Positions 1 through 9,953 of a stretch of DNA of 64,000 nt are shown here, piece after piece. Both the position numbers and the translations under genes were made by a program. The DNA comes from Paraburkholderia fungorum. Its GTDB lineage: Bacteria; Pseudomonadota; Gammaproteobacteria; Burkholderiales; Burkholderiaceae. Under the pieces are notes generated by a model that saw only the letters and a program-made list of their open reading frames with translations, searched no databases and was not told the DNA's origin. Numbering within the stretch: the first letter of the stretch is position 1; every line of letters starts with the position of its first letter. Location of the stretch: NCBI RefSeq assembly GCF_003610895.1, contig NZ_MCAS01000003.1:1-64000 (forward strand), given 5' to 3'.

Positions 1-1515
1 CACGACTACCTGAAGAAAATCCTGACCGCGCGCGTCTACGACGTGGCCCGCGAGACCGAGCTCGAACGTGCGCCGAACCTGTCGGCGCGGCTGTCCAATC
101 CGGTCTATCTGAAGCGCGAGGACAACCAGCCGGTGTTCTCGTTCAAGGTGCGCGGCGCGTACAACAAGATGGCGCATATCCCGGCGGACGCGCTGGAGCG
201 GGGCGTGATTACCGCCTCGGCAGGCAATCACGCGCAGGGCGTGGCGCTCTCGGCGGCCCGCATGGGCGTGAAGGCGATCATCGTCGTGCCGGTGACTACA
301 CCGCAGGTGAAGGTCGATGCGGTGCGCGCGCATGGCGGGGCGACGGTCGAGGTCGTGCAGTTTGGCGAGTCCTATAGCGACGCGTACGGACATGCCGTGA
401 AGCTGCAGGAAGAACGCGGCCTGACGTTCGTGCACCCGTTCGACGATCCGTACGTGATCGCCGGCCAGGGCACGGTCGCGATGGAGATTCTCAGCCAGCA
501 TCAGGGTCCGATCCATGCGATCTTCGTGCCGATCGGCGGCGGTGGTCTCGCGGCAGGCGTGGCGGCGTATGTGAAATCGGTGCGCCCGGAGATCAGGGTG
601 ATTGGCGTGCAGACCGATGACTCGTGCGCGATGGCCGCCTCGCTGAAGGCGGGTGAACGCGTCACCCTGAACGAGGTCGGGCTGTTCTCGGACGGCACCG
701 CGGTCAAGCTGGTGGGCGAGGAAACCTTCCGCCTGTGCAGCGATTATCTCGACGACGTGCTGCTCGTGAACACCGACGCGCTATGCGCGGCGATCAAGGA
801 CGTCTTCCAGGACACCCGCAGCGTGCTGGAGCCGGCCGGCGCGCTGGCCGTGGCGGGCGCCAAACAGTATGCCGAGCGCGAAGGTCTCGAAGGCCAGACG
901 TTGATTGCGATCACGTCCGGCGCGAACATGAACTTCGACCGCATGCGTTTCGTGGCCGAGCGCGCCGAAGTCGGTGAAGCGCGTGAGGCGGTGTTCGCCG
1001 TGACGATTCCCGAGGAGCGCGGCAGCTTCCGCCGCTTCTGCGAACTGGTGGGCACGCGCAGCGTCACCGAGTTCAACTACCGGATTGCGGACGCGAATTC
1101 AGCGCATATCTTCGTCGGCGTGCAGATCAGGAATCGCAGCGAATCGGCGCAGATCGCGGGCGCCTTTGAAGCGCACGGCTTTGCCACCGTCGATCTGACC
1201 TTCGACGAACTGTCGAAGCAGCACATCCGCTACATGGTGGGCGGCCGCTCGCCGCTGGCGCATGACGAACGCCTGTTCCGCTTCGAGTTTCCAGAGCGGC
1301 CGGGCGCGCTGATGAAGTTCCTCTCGTCGATGGCGCCGAACTGGAATATCAGCCTGTTCCACTACCGCAACCAGGGCGCGGACTACAGTTCGATTCTGGT
1401 CGGCATCCAGGTGCCGGAGAGCGAGAACCGCGAGTTCGAGCGCTTTCTCGCTACGCTCGGCTATCCGAACTGGGAAGAGACGCAGAACCCGGTGTACCGC
1501 CTGTTTCTCGTGTAA
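1..1515 (+). CDS. ilvA: Biosynthetic threonine ammonia-lyase IlvA (5' partial)
   Basis: PLP-dependent deamination of threonine to 2-oxobutanoate, the first step of isoleucine synthesis in the cytoplasm. The frame is open from base 1 and only a few N-terminal residues seem to be missing, since 504 residues are present against about 510 for the family. The PLP lysine lies in SFKVRGAYNK near residue 49 of the visible part, and the glycine-rich phosphate loop IGGGGLAAG follows near residue 178. The C-terminal third holds the two ACT-like regulatory domains of the biosynthetic, isoleucine-inhibited type; catabolic enzymes lack them. The gene is followed by a hairpin and then by pobA, with which it has no functional link. 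Confidence 0.96.
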   Translation, partial: HDYLKKILTARVYDVARETELERAPNLSARLSNPVYLKREDNQPVFSFKVRGAYNKMAHIPADALERGVITASAGNHAQGVALSAARMGVKAIIVVPVTTPQVKVDAVRAHGGATVEVVQFGESYSDAYGHAVKLQEERGLTFVHPFDDPYVIAGQGTVAMEILSQHQGPIHAIFVPIGGGGLAAGVAAYVKSVRPEIRVIGVQTDDSCAMAASLKAGERVTLNEVGLFSDGTAVKLVGEETFRLCSDYLDDVLLVNTDALCAAIKDVFQDTRSVLEPAGALAVAGAKQYAEREGLEGQTLIAITSGANMNFDRMRFVAERAEVGEAREAVFAVTIPEERGSFRRFCELVGTRSVTEFNYRIADANSAHIFVGVQIRNRSESAQIAGAFEAHGFATVDLTFDELSKQHIRYMVGGRSPLAHDERLFRFEFPERPGALMKFLSSMAPNWNISLFHYRNQGADYSSILVGIQVPESENREFERFLATLGYPNWEETQNPVYRLFLV

Positions 1516-1560
1516 CCAGGGCATTGGCGAGGCGGCAGGGCAAACCAATCAGGGTTTACA

Positions 1561-1592
1561 TCGAGGCCTCGCAAAACCATGGCGAGGCTCGA
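1561..1592 (+). terminator. Hairpin after ilvA
   Basis: An 11-bp stem with one bulged G closes a 9-nt loop about 45 bases after the ilvA stop. No T tract follows, so it may be a weak or Rho-assisted terminator. Seen directly; the function is inferred. Confidence 0.35.
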
Positions 1593-1678
1593 CACCGGGT
1601 CGACTACGCGCAATCGCCGTCTGGGCAACGATATGGCGCATTTGCGTGTGGTGGGACGCTCCGTGCCGATCTCTCAAC

Positions 1679-4037
<2,359 letters not shown>

Positions 4038-4054
4038 GGCGGTACTCCAAGGGT

Positions 4055-5290
4055 TCAGCTTATCGTGACGAGGCGAGTGAACTCGCGCAGGAGGTCATAG
4101 CCGTCCCAGATCGTCGAGAATTCCAGCGCGCGGCCCATCGGCACAATGCGATCAAGACCACGCCCACCCAGGCGCTGGGCGAACGACAACATGTCGTCGG
4201 CGCTGAAGCCGAAATAGGTCAGCGTCTGGTCCTGGCGCAGCAACAGGGGCGTCAGTTCGTCGAGGGAGTCCACACGCAACTGGGCAAAGGTGCCGGTACC
4301 GAGCCACCTGCGCGGCAGACGCACGGGCGTGGTGAGTTGCACGGTAGAGATTTCATTGCCGATGAAGCGCACCGCATCGGCGACGCCTTCAGCCGCGAGA
4401 CCATAGGTGGCAGCGTGTTTTTGAATCGCCATGGCGGCGTCGATGCGCGGTCCACGGGCGTCCACGATTTGCCGGAGCAAGGTCGTGAACACGGCCTGCG
4501 CGTCTTCCACCGCGGACGCTGCGCCGATCCAGAAAATGGCGCCGGGCGACGCGCAAGCGGCCTGACCGAACAGGTAAGCGTCGGAGTGAAACGCTTCCAC
4601 TGCTCGCCGGCGCTCCAGCGGCCCGGCTGCGAGAAACGCAGACGCGGAAATCGTCGCGAACGAGGATCGGTTGGGGAAGGTGAGTTCGCGTGCCGATGGC
4701 CGCAGCGGTGCGCGGCGAATCTCGCGGATGGCCTGATCGCCGCCCCACAGCACACGCAAGTCACAAGCGGCGGAAAATGCCGCGGTGGCGGCTTCGTCAT
4801 GGTGACTGTAGCTCACGATTCGCTGCGTGGCGGCGATGACCGGATCGGCCTGATCCAGACTCTCGACCAGCGCGAACAGCACCGCCTGCGTGACCTCTCC
4901 GCCGCGCTCCGACAGGCGCACGACGTTGCGGTTTCCGGCAAGCGCGGCCAATGCCCAGGAGTAGACGAACACCGTATCGGCATTGCCGGGTGCAACGTGA
5001 AACACCAGACCCAGCGGACGACGCACGAAGCGCATCGAGCGGCTTTCCGCATCGAGCCGCGCCAGTTCCGCGCGCAGGTGGCTGCGACGCAGGTAAGCGC
5101 CGAGCGGCCCCAGCTCGGGGTGACGGCGGGCATACGCCGGTGTGCGCAGGCGGTGGCCCACCGCATCGAGAAAATCGAGCATGCGCTCGTCGCCCACGTG
5201 CAAGGCCGGCCCGTCTTGCGGATCAGCCAACGCTTCGAGCAAGGCTGTCGCCGCGTTCGGCGCGGCCGGCGGGAATAGCGGCTGGATCAT
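4055..5290 (-). CDS. LuxC-family acyl-CoA/acyl-protein reductase
   Basis: Family members use NADPH to reduce an activated acyl group (acyl-CoA or acyl-enzyme) to an aldehyde. The protein has 411 residues. It carries the likely acyl-accepting Cys246 in the context QAACASPG, the FHVAPGN segment typical of the nucleotide-binding half, and WGGDQAIREIR. Its ATG overlaps the stop of the AMP-ligase gene (ATGA), so the two are probably translationally coupled. Luciferase genes (luxAB) are absent, so this is not bioluminescence; with the LuxE-like protein of the same operon it more likely reduces a biosynthetic acyl intermediate. The true substrate cannot be told from sequence. Confidence 0.85.
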   Translation of the reverse strand: MIQPLFPPAAPNAATALLEALADPQDGPALHVGDERMLDFLDAVGHRLRTPAYARRHPELGPLGAYLRRSHLRAELARLDAESRSMRFVRRPLGLVFHVAPGNADTVFVYSWALAALAGNRNVVRLSERGGEVTQAVLFALVESLDQADPVIAATQRIVSYSHHDEAATAAFSAACDLRVLWGGDQAIREIRRAPLRPSARELTFPNRSSFATISASAFLAAGPLERRRAVEAFHSDAYLFGQAACASPGAIFWIGAASAVEDAQAVFTTLLRQIVDARGPRIDAAMAIQKHAATYGLAAEGVADAVRFIGNEISTVQLTTPVRLPRRWLGTGTFAQLRVDSLDELTPLLLRQDQTLTYFGFSADDMLSFAQRLGGRGLDRIVPMGRALEFSTIWDGYDLLREFTRLVTIS

Positions 5291-6708
5291 CCCGGTGCCC
5301 CACCGTCGGCCGCAGCGCGAATGAGCGACCGGTAATCGATCTTGCCGTTGCGCAGCAAGGGCAGTCTCTCAATGCTGCGCGCGCGTACGCCATGGCGGTT
5401 CACGCGCAGAAGTTCGGCAATGTGCCGGGAAATCGATTCCAGACGGGTGGGCTCAGTTTCGCCTTCGCACCACAACACGATTGCCTCGTCGTCGACCGAT
5501 ACGGCGGCGCTGATGCCTTCGGCGCCGGCTTCGGCAGCAAGGCGTTCGACGGCGTCGAGATTGATACGTAGACCGAACAGCTTGGCCATTCGTTTGAGGC
5601 GGCCTTCGAGATAGAGGTAACCGTCCTCGTCGAACCGGCCGATGTCGCCTGTATGCAGGACGCCGCCCTGAACGTCGCCATGGGCAAGTTCGGCAGCACT
5701 GTCCGCATATCCCATCATGACACTCGGCCCGCGGAAGATGACTTCACCGGCGACGCCGGGCTGGCGCGTTTCTGCGCCGGTTTCGTCGAGGATCGACAGG
5801 CGTCCCCCGGGCACGGCCAGTCCGACCGACGTGGACTTGTCCGCAACCCGCTGTGCGGGCAGAACCGCCATACGGGCCGTGGCCTCGGTTTGCCCGTACA
5901 TGAGAAAGAAGCGTCCGCCCACCCGGCCGATGTCCGCGGCCAGATGCGTGATCAGCTCCGGACGCATGCGGCTGCCGGATTGGGTCAACGTACGCAGACT
6001 GGGATGCGCCGAGGGCGTCCAGCGCAAGCGCGCCAGCAGCTCATAAGTGTGCGACACCGCGGCCAACGACGTGGCGCGATGGATATCGACGGCCGTCCAG
6101 AAGTCCGCGCCGATCACGGGGTGCGTTGTTACGAGGAGTGTGGCGTCGGCTGCCAGGTGGCTGTTCAGCACCGACAAGCCATAACCGAGGTGAAACGGCA
6201 AGCTGGTCGGCGCGATGTCCTCCGGGCCGATGCCGAGCGCTTGCACGATCGCATCGGCATTGGCGAACACGCCCTGACGTGAGAGGCGCACCATGCGTGC
6301 CGCGCCGGTCGAACCGGAAGTCGTCAGCAGCAACGCCAGATCGGGATGGACAGCCGCCGCGGCGGTCGACCTGATCCAGCCGGTGCCGGCATGGCGATAA
6401 CCGTCTGGCGCAGGCTCCGCGGTTCCGGGCTGCCAGAGACCGGCCGGCTCGAATCGCTCGACGAGTTCCGCGAGCGTATCCGGCGCAATTTGCGGGTCGA
6501 GCAGCGCGAGCGGTCGGCGTTGGCGCAGCGCGGCGAGATAACGGCACACGGTATCGATCGTCCAGGGCGCGGGCAGCAGGAGCAGGCCGGCGGGCATCGT
6601 GTGCAATTCGTCTTCCATCGTCTGAATGCGCGCCTCGAGTTCAGACCCGTTCCAGGTCCGGTCGTGAGCCACATCGATCAGACGGGCGTGAGTACCGAAT
6701 GCTTTCAT
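5287..6708 (-). CDS. AMP-forming acyl/aryl ligase (ANL superfamily)
   Basis: Predicted to activate a carboxylic acid as acyl-AMP and transfer it to CoA or the operon's acyl carrier protein. At 473 residues it is near the short end for ANL enzymes. Motifs in order: phosphate loop LTTSGSTGAARMV, MYGQTEATARM, TGDIGRFDEDGYLYLEGR, and the C-terminal catalytic lysine in LLRNGKIDYRS. ATG 6708 was chosen because it overlaps the stop of the preceding reductase gene as ATGA; a longer frame would run deep into that gene. The acid substrate is unknown. Confidence 0.88.
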   Translation of the reverse strand: MKAFGTHARLIDVAHDRTWNGSELEARIQTMEDELHTMPAGLLLLPAPWTIDTVCRYLAALRQRRPLALLDPQIAPDTLAELVERFEPAGLWQPGTAEPAPDGYRHAGTGWIRSTAAAAVHPDLALLLTTSGSTGAARMVRLSRQGVFANADAIVQALGIGPEDIAPTSLPFHLGYGLSVLNSHLAADATLLVTTHPVIGADFWTAVDIHRATSLAAVSHTYELLARLRWTPSAHPSLRTLTQSGSRMRPELITHLAADIGRVGGRFFLMYGQTEATARMAVLPAQRVADKSTSVGLAVPGGRLSILDETGAETRQPGVAGEVIFRGPSVMMGYADSAAELAHGDVQGGVLHTGDIGRFDEDGYLYLEGRLKRMAKLFGLRINLDAVERLAAEAGAEGISAAVSVDDEAIVLWCEGETEPTRLESISRHIAELLRVNRHGVRARSIERLPLLRNGKIDYRSLIRAAADGGAPG

Positions 6709-7484
6709 AGGGTCAAACCTCCGTCGACACCCAGCACCTGGCCGGTGATAAAGGACGCATCGTCGCTGAGCAGGAAGCGGATCGTGGCGGCCACCTCGGT
6801 GGCGTTGCCCAGTCTGCGCAGCGAGGTTTGTGCGCAACGTGCCGTGATCACGTCGGCGGGAACGTTCGCCAGCAGATCGGTATCGATCAGGCCTGGCGCC
6901 ACCGCATTCACGCGGATACCGAGTGGCCCGAGTTCTTTGGCCGCCGAGCGGGCCAGCGCGGCGATTCCGGCTTTGCTTGCCGCGTAGACCGCCTGACCCG
7001 CGGCGCCGCGCTCTCCAACCAGCGAAGCGAGCAGGACGATAGCGCCGCGGCGGCGGCGCATCATTACCTTTGCCGTGACTTGCAGCACTTCGATGGCGCC
7101 GAGCAGGTTGACGTCGAGCAGATGGCGCGCAACGGGCTCGCCGGTCAAACCCAGCGGGGTGTTCTGCAGCACGCCCGCGCTGAGCACCAGCGCATCGATG
7201 CTGTTGTATTCGGTGGCGATGGACTTGATGACCGGGCTGATCGAACCATACTCGCGCAGGTCCAGCGCGAGGCCTGCCGACCTGATGCCATAGTCGGCCG
7301 CAAGCTGGCGCGCCTCGTGTTCTGCTCTTGCGCGGTCCGTGCCGGTGAGAACGACCGTGGCTCCGGCCGCGGCCAGCATGCGCGCGCAGGCCTCGCCGAT
7401 GCCGCGCGTGCCGCCGATCACCACCGCAACCCGATTGCTGAAAAGCAGACCCTCTGACGCTGACATTGTCGCTGTCGTATTCAT
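6705..7484 (-). CDS. FabG-like short-chain dehydrogenase/reductase
   Basis: Likely NADPH-dependent 3-oxoacyl-(ACP) reductase acting on a carrier-bound intermediate. The protein has 259 residues. The cofactor loop reads GGTRGIGEA, with the usual first Thr of TGxxxGIG replaced by Gly. The catalytic triad is visible as a Ser in LLASLVG and YAASK, followed by NAVAPGLIDT and a C-terminal GVDGGLTL. It starts 29 bases after the enoyl-reductase gene and its stop overlaps the ligase start (ATGA). Operon context points to secondary metabolism rather than bulk fatty-acid synthesis. Confidence 0.88.
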   Translation of the reverse strand: MNTTATMSASEGLLFSNRVAVVIGGTRGIGEACARMLAAAGATVVLTGTDRARAEHEARQLAADYGIRSAGLALDLREYGSISPVIKSIATEYNSIDALVLSAGVLQNTPLGLTGEPVARHLLDVNLLGAIEVLQVTAKVMMRRRRGAIVLLASLVGERGAAGQAVYAASKAGIAALARSAAKELGPLGIRVNAVAPGLIDTDLLANVPADVITARCAQTSLRRLGNATEVAATIRFLLSDDASFITGQVLGVDGGLTL

Positions 7485-7513
7485 CGCTGCCCTCGAAGCC
7501 GCACGCCGTTCAT

Positions 7514-8281
7514 TCAGGCGCCTACTGCATGGAAGCCGCCATCGGCATGCACGATCTCTCCGGTGGTGGCGGGAAACCAGTCAGATAGCAGGGCGACGCA
7601 GGCTCGTGCGACGCCACTGGCGTCCGCCGGATTCCAACCCAACGGCGCGCGCGACCGCCATGCCGCGACGATGTCGTCGAAACGCGGCTCACCGTGTGCG
7701 GCAGCGGTGCGTAAAGGACCTGCCGCGACCAGGTTGACGCGTATTCCGCGCGCGCCCAGCTCACGGGCCAGATAGCGTGCACTCGATTCCAGCCCGGCCT
7801 TTGCCACACCCATCCAGTTGTAGCCGGGCCAACTGACCGAGGCGTCGAAATCGAGCCCCACGATCGCACCACCGCGATCCATCAACGGCAATACGGCAGC
7901 AGTCAGCGCCTGGAGCGAATAGGCCGACACGTGCAAGGTGGTCGCGACATCGGCCCACGTTGTTGCCAGAAAATCGCCGCCGATGGCCGCGTGCGGCGCG
8001 TAAGCGATCGAATGCACGATACCGTCCAGCCGCGATATATGCGGACGCACACGCTCGGCGAGAGTGGCCAGTTGCTCGGGGCGCGTGACATCGAGTTCAA
8101 CGATCGGCGGCGTCAGCGGCAGCCGTCTGGCCGTGTGTTCGACCATGTGCAGCCGGCCGTGGCCGGTTAGCACGATTCGCGCACCTTGCTCCTGGGCCAG
8201 TTTGGCAACAGCGAAAGCAATCGAAGCGTGATCGATGACGCCGGTAATCAGCAGGTGCTTGCCTTCGAGCAGGCCACTCAT
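7514..8281 (-). CDS. InhA-type enoyl-ACP reductase
   Basis: NADH-dependent reduction of a trans-2-enoyl thioester, the last step of an acyl-elongation cycle. The 255-residue sequence resembles actinobacterial InhA more than usual proteobacterial FabI by motif memory. It shares MxGLLxGK at the N-terminus, AFxxAKLAQEQGA, VHSIAYAP, the catalytic set Phe145, Tyr154 and Lys161 (YNWMGVAK) with the same spacing as InhA Phe149/Tyr158/Lys165, NLVAAGPLRT, RAPLGWN and ALLSDWFPATTG. The substrate loop after LRT is shorter than in InhA. Its stop region is 29 bases from the next gene and its ATG overlaps the luxE-like stop (ATGA). The closeness to InhA is from memory and needs a tree. Confidence 0.88.
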   Translation of the reverse strand: MSGLLEGKHLLITGVIDHASIAFAVAKLAQEQGARIVLTGHGRLHMVEHTARRLPLTPPIVELDVTRPEQLATLAERVRPHISRLDGIVHSIAYAPHAAIGGDFLATTWADVATTLHVSAYSLQALTAAVLPLMDRGGAIVGLDFDASVSWPGYNWMGVAKAGLESSARYLARELGARGIRVNLVAAGPLRTAAAHGEPRFDDIVAAWRSRAPLGWNPADASGVARACVALLSDWFPATTGEIVHADGGFHAVGA

Positions 8282-9339
8282 GGCCGCGCTCCGGCACTGC
8301 CTTCAGGCAGGGTGTCCGCACAACCGCGAGGCTCGGCGCGCGGCAGCCGGCCCAGCACGGCGAAGCGCTTGCCCGGCCATTCGCCGTCATCGATGCCGTG
8401 CACGACCCCCATGTCTTCGGTCAGCAGCACGTGGCCGGGATGCGCGCGCGGTGCGGCGCTCAGCACCTCGATGACCCCTGGGGTGCCTGTCGCCGCCTCT
8501 TCCCAGGTGAGCGGATCGCGGATGATGACGTCGGCAAAATCCGGGCAATAGAGCCCGTCGCCCGAGGGGGATTCGACATGGATGGTGCCGCCTTGCTCGA
8601 CCATCCCGTAGAAGTTGTGGCAGCGGCGAAGGCCCGTTGCCTCACGAAAGCGCGTGCGGAATTCCTGCGGCGACACCGACTTGTCGGCGAGTTTTTTCCA
8701 GCCGCCTGTGTGCAGCAGCAGGGCGTTGCTCAGATCGAGCGCGCGCGCTTGTGCCAGTTCGAAGAGCTGGGTCCACACGAGAGACGTGAAACCGAAGATC
8801 AGGAAGCTTGCGTGAGCGTGCCGTTGCAGGAAATGTTCGACCGCGGCCGCGTCGATGCGTTGCTCGGCGTTCAGCGCGAAAACGTGCTCGCGGCCGACGT
8901 TCATCACGCCCAGCACCGTCGCGCCGCGGATCGACGAGCGCTCCTCGCGTACCGCCGAAGGCGAGTCGACAATCAGCAGCGGCAGACGGCGCGGCCCAGT
9001 GAGCTTCTCGAGCGTCGCCGCGAGCATGCGGCGCTGGTGTTCCGCGGCGTCGCGATCCAGTGCGATCCGGCTGACGCCTGTACCCGTGGTGCCGGAGGAA
9101 GTGAGTATTGCTACCTGTTCGTGCCCGGTGCTGATCAACGGATGTTCCTTGAAAAGTCGCACCGGCAACCATGGCAGCTCGCCTGCTTGAGCGTAGCGCC
9201 GCTGCGGCGAGTGCCCAATCGCATCCAGCACGCGCGCATAGGCCGGACAAGCCCGGCGATGATGGCCGATCAGTTCGATCAGGCGCGCGAGGAGCACGTT
9301 CTGACGCATGGGGTGGCTGAGGGATGAATCAGGTTCCAT
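8278..9339 (-). CDS. LuxE-like acyl-protein synthetase
   Basis: LuxE-type enzymes adenylate an acid and hold it as a cysteine thioester before passing it to LuxC. The protein has 353 residues from ATG 9339. Visible motifs are the AMP-binding loop TSSGTTGTG, LLHTGGWKK, NFYGMVEQGG and the C-terminal RGC (Cys340) that matches the acylated cysteine of LuxE. A GTG 12 bases upstream in frame is an alternative start, but a purine-rich GGAA sits better before the ATG. The gene lies 33 bases after the acyl carrier protein gene, so the carrier may supply or receive the acyl group. No luxA, luxB or luxD is present. Confidence 0.85.
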   Translation of the reverse strand: MEPDSSLSHPMRQNVLLARLIELIGHHRRACPAYARVLDAIGHSPQRRYAQAGELPWLPVRLFKEHPLISTGHEQVAILTSSGTTGTGVSRIALDRDAAEHQRRMLAATLEKLTGPRRLPLLIVDSPSAVREERSSIRGATVLGVMNVGREHVFALNAEQRIDAAAVEHFLQRHAHASFLIFGFTSLVWTQLFELAQARALDLSNALLLHTGGWKKLADKSVSPQEFRTRFREATGLRRCHNFYGMVEQGGTIHVESPSGDGLYCPDFADVIIRDPLTWEEAATGTPGVIEVLSAAPRAHPGHVLLTEDMGVVHGIDDGEWPGKRFAVLGRLPRAEPRGCADTLPEGSAGARP

Positions 9340-9372
9340 TGCGGGTTCCACGCTCTGGTGCCTGCCGTGGGC

Positions 9373-9612
9373 TCAGTCTCGCGCGCCGAGATCGCGCAGC
9401 AGATCCACGGCAGCGATGAAGGTATCCATTTTCAACGCGCGTCCGGTATCGATCTCGACGTGAAACTCGTCTTCGATCGCCGAAATCAGCAATACGGCGC
9501 CGAGCGAATCCCAGCCCGGTGTCTCCTGATAACGCAGCGCCGAATCGGGTACCTTGGTGTCCAGTTCCAGTACCGTATCGAATACCGACCGCAATCTGGT
9601 GTCGAGCGACAT
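9373..9612 (-). CDS. Acyl carrier protein
   Basis: A 79-residue carrier for acyl intermediates. The phosphopantetheine site is Ser36 in PGWDSLGAVLL, in the usual DSL context. Start ATG 9612 is preceded by AAAGGAAA on the minus strand; an upstream in-frame ATG would give a longer form reaching nearly to the preceding gene. It sits between the sulfur-carrier gene and the luxE-like gene and is likely the tether for the operon's ligase and reductases. It is distinct in context from the housekeeping fatty-acid carrier, which normally sits among fab genes. Confidence 0.9.
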   Translation of the reverse strand: MSLDTRLRSVFDTVLELDTKVPDSALRYQETPGWDSLGAVLLISAIEDEFHVEIDTGRALKMDTFIAAVDLLRDLGARD

Positions 9613-9653
9613 GGGGTTTCCTTTCTGGATGGGTTGTTGCCGAGCCGCATAGT

Positions 9654-9917
9654 TCAACCGCCGGCAATAGCCGTCATGATCTCGACCGAATCGCCGGCCG
9701 AGAGCGGCCGTGACAGGTCGCTGCGAACCACTTCACTGTTGATCGCGAGCCGCAGCGTACGGCGCAGCGCGCCGTCTGGAGCACTCAGCAGTTGCTCCAG
9801 GTCGGGATAGTCGGCGAATAGCGCGCGAAAGGCGCCGGCAAGGGTGTCCGTTTCATAGCCGATCCGGCGCTGGTAACCCACGTGCCTAAGTAGAGATCCG
9901 GAAAACACGAACGTCAT
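9654..9917 (-). CDS. MoaD/ThiS-like sulfur-carrier protein
   Basis: An 87-residue ubiquitin-fold protein ending in the di-glycine tail needed for adenylation and thiocarboxylate formation (IMTAIAGG). The end segment GDSVEIMTAIAGG follows the usual MoaD/ThiS pattern. AGGAG precedes the ATG. It is the second gene of the operon and pairs logically with the rhodanese-E1 protein encoded at the operon's end. A role in ordinary molybdopterin or thiamine synthesis is possible but no moa or thi genes are nearby, so donation of sulfur to a biosynthetic product is preferred. Confidence 0.87.
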   Translation of the reverse strand: MTFVFSGSLLRHVGYQRRIGYETDTLAGAFRALFADYPDLEQLLSAPDGALRRTLRLAINSEVVRSDLSRPLSAGDSVEIMTAIAGG

Positions 9918-9953
9918 GGTCAGCTCCTCTTTCGGGTCTTTTTCGCGCCGGCG

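Noticed and set aside
4055..9339. Bioluminescence (lux) operon
   Set aside because: Only LuxC- and LuxE-like proteins are present; luxA, luxB and luxD are missing and the other genes are biosynthetic.
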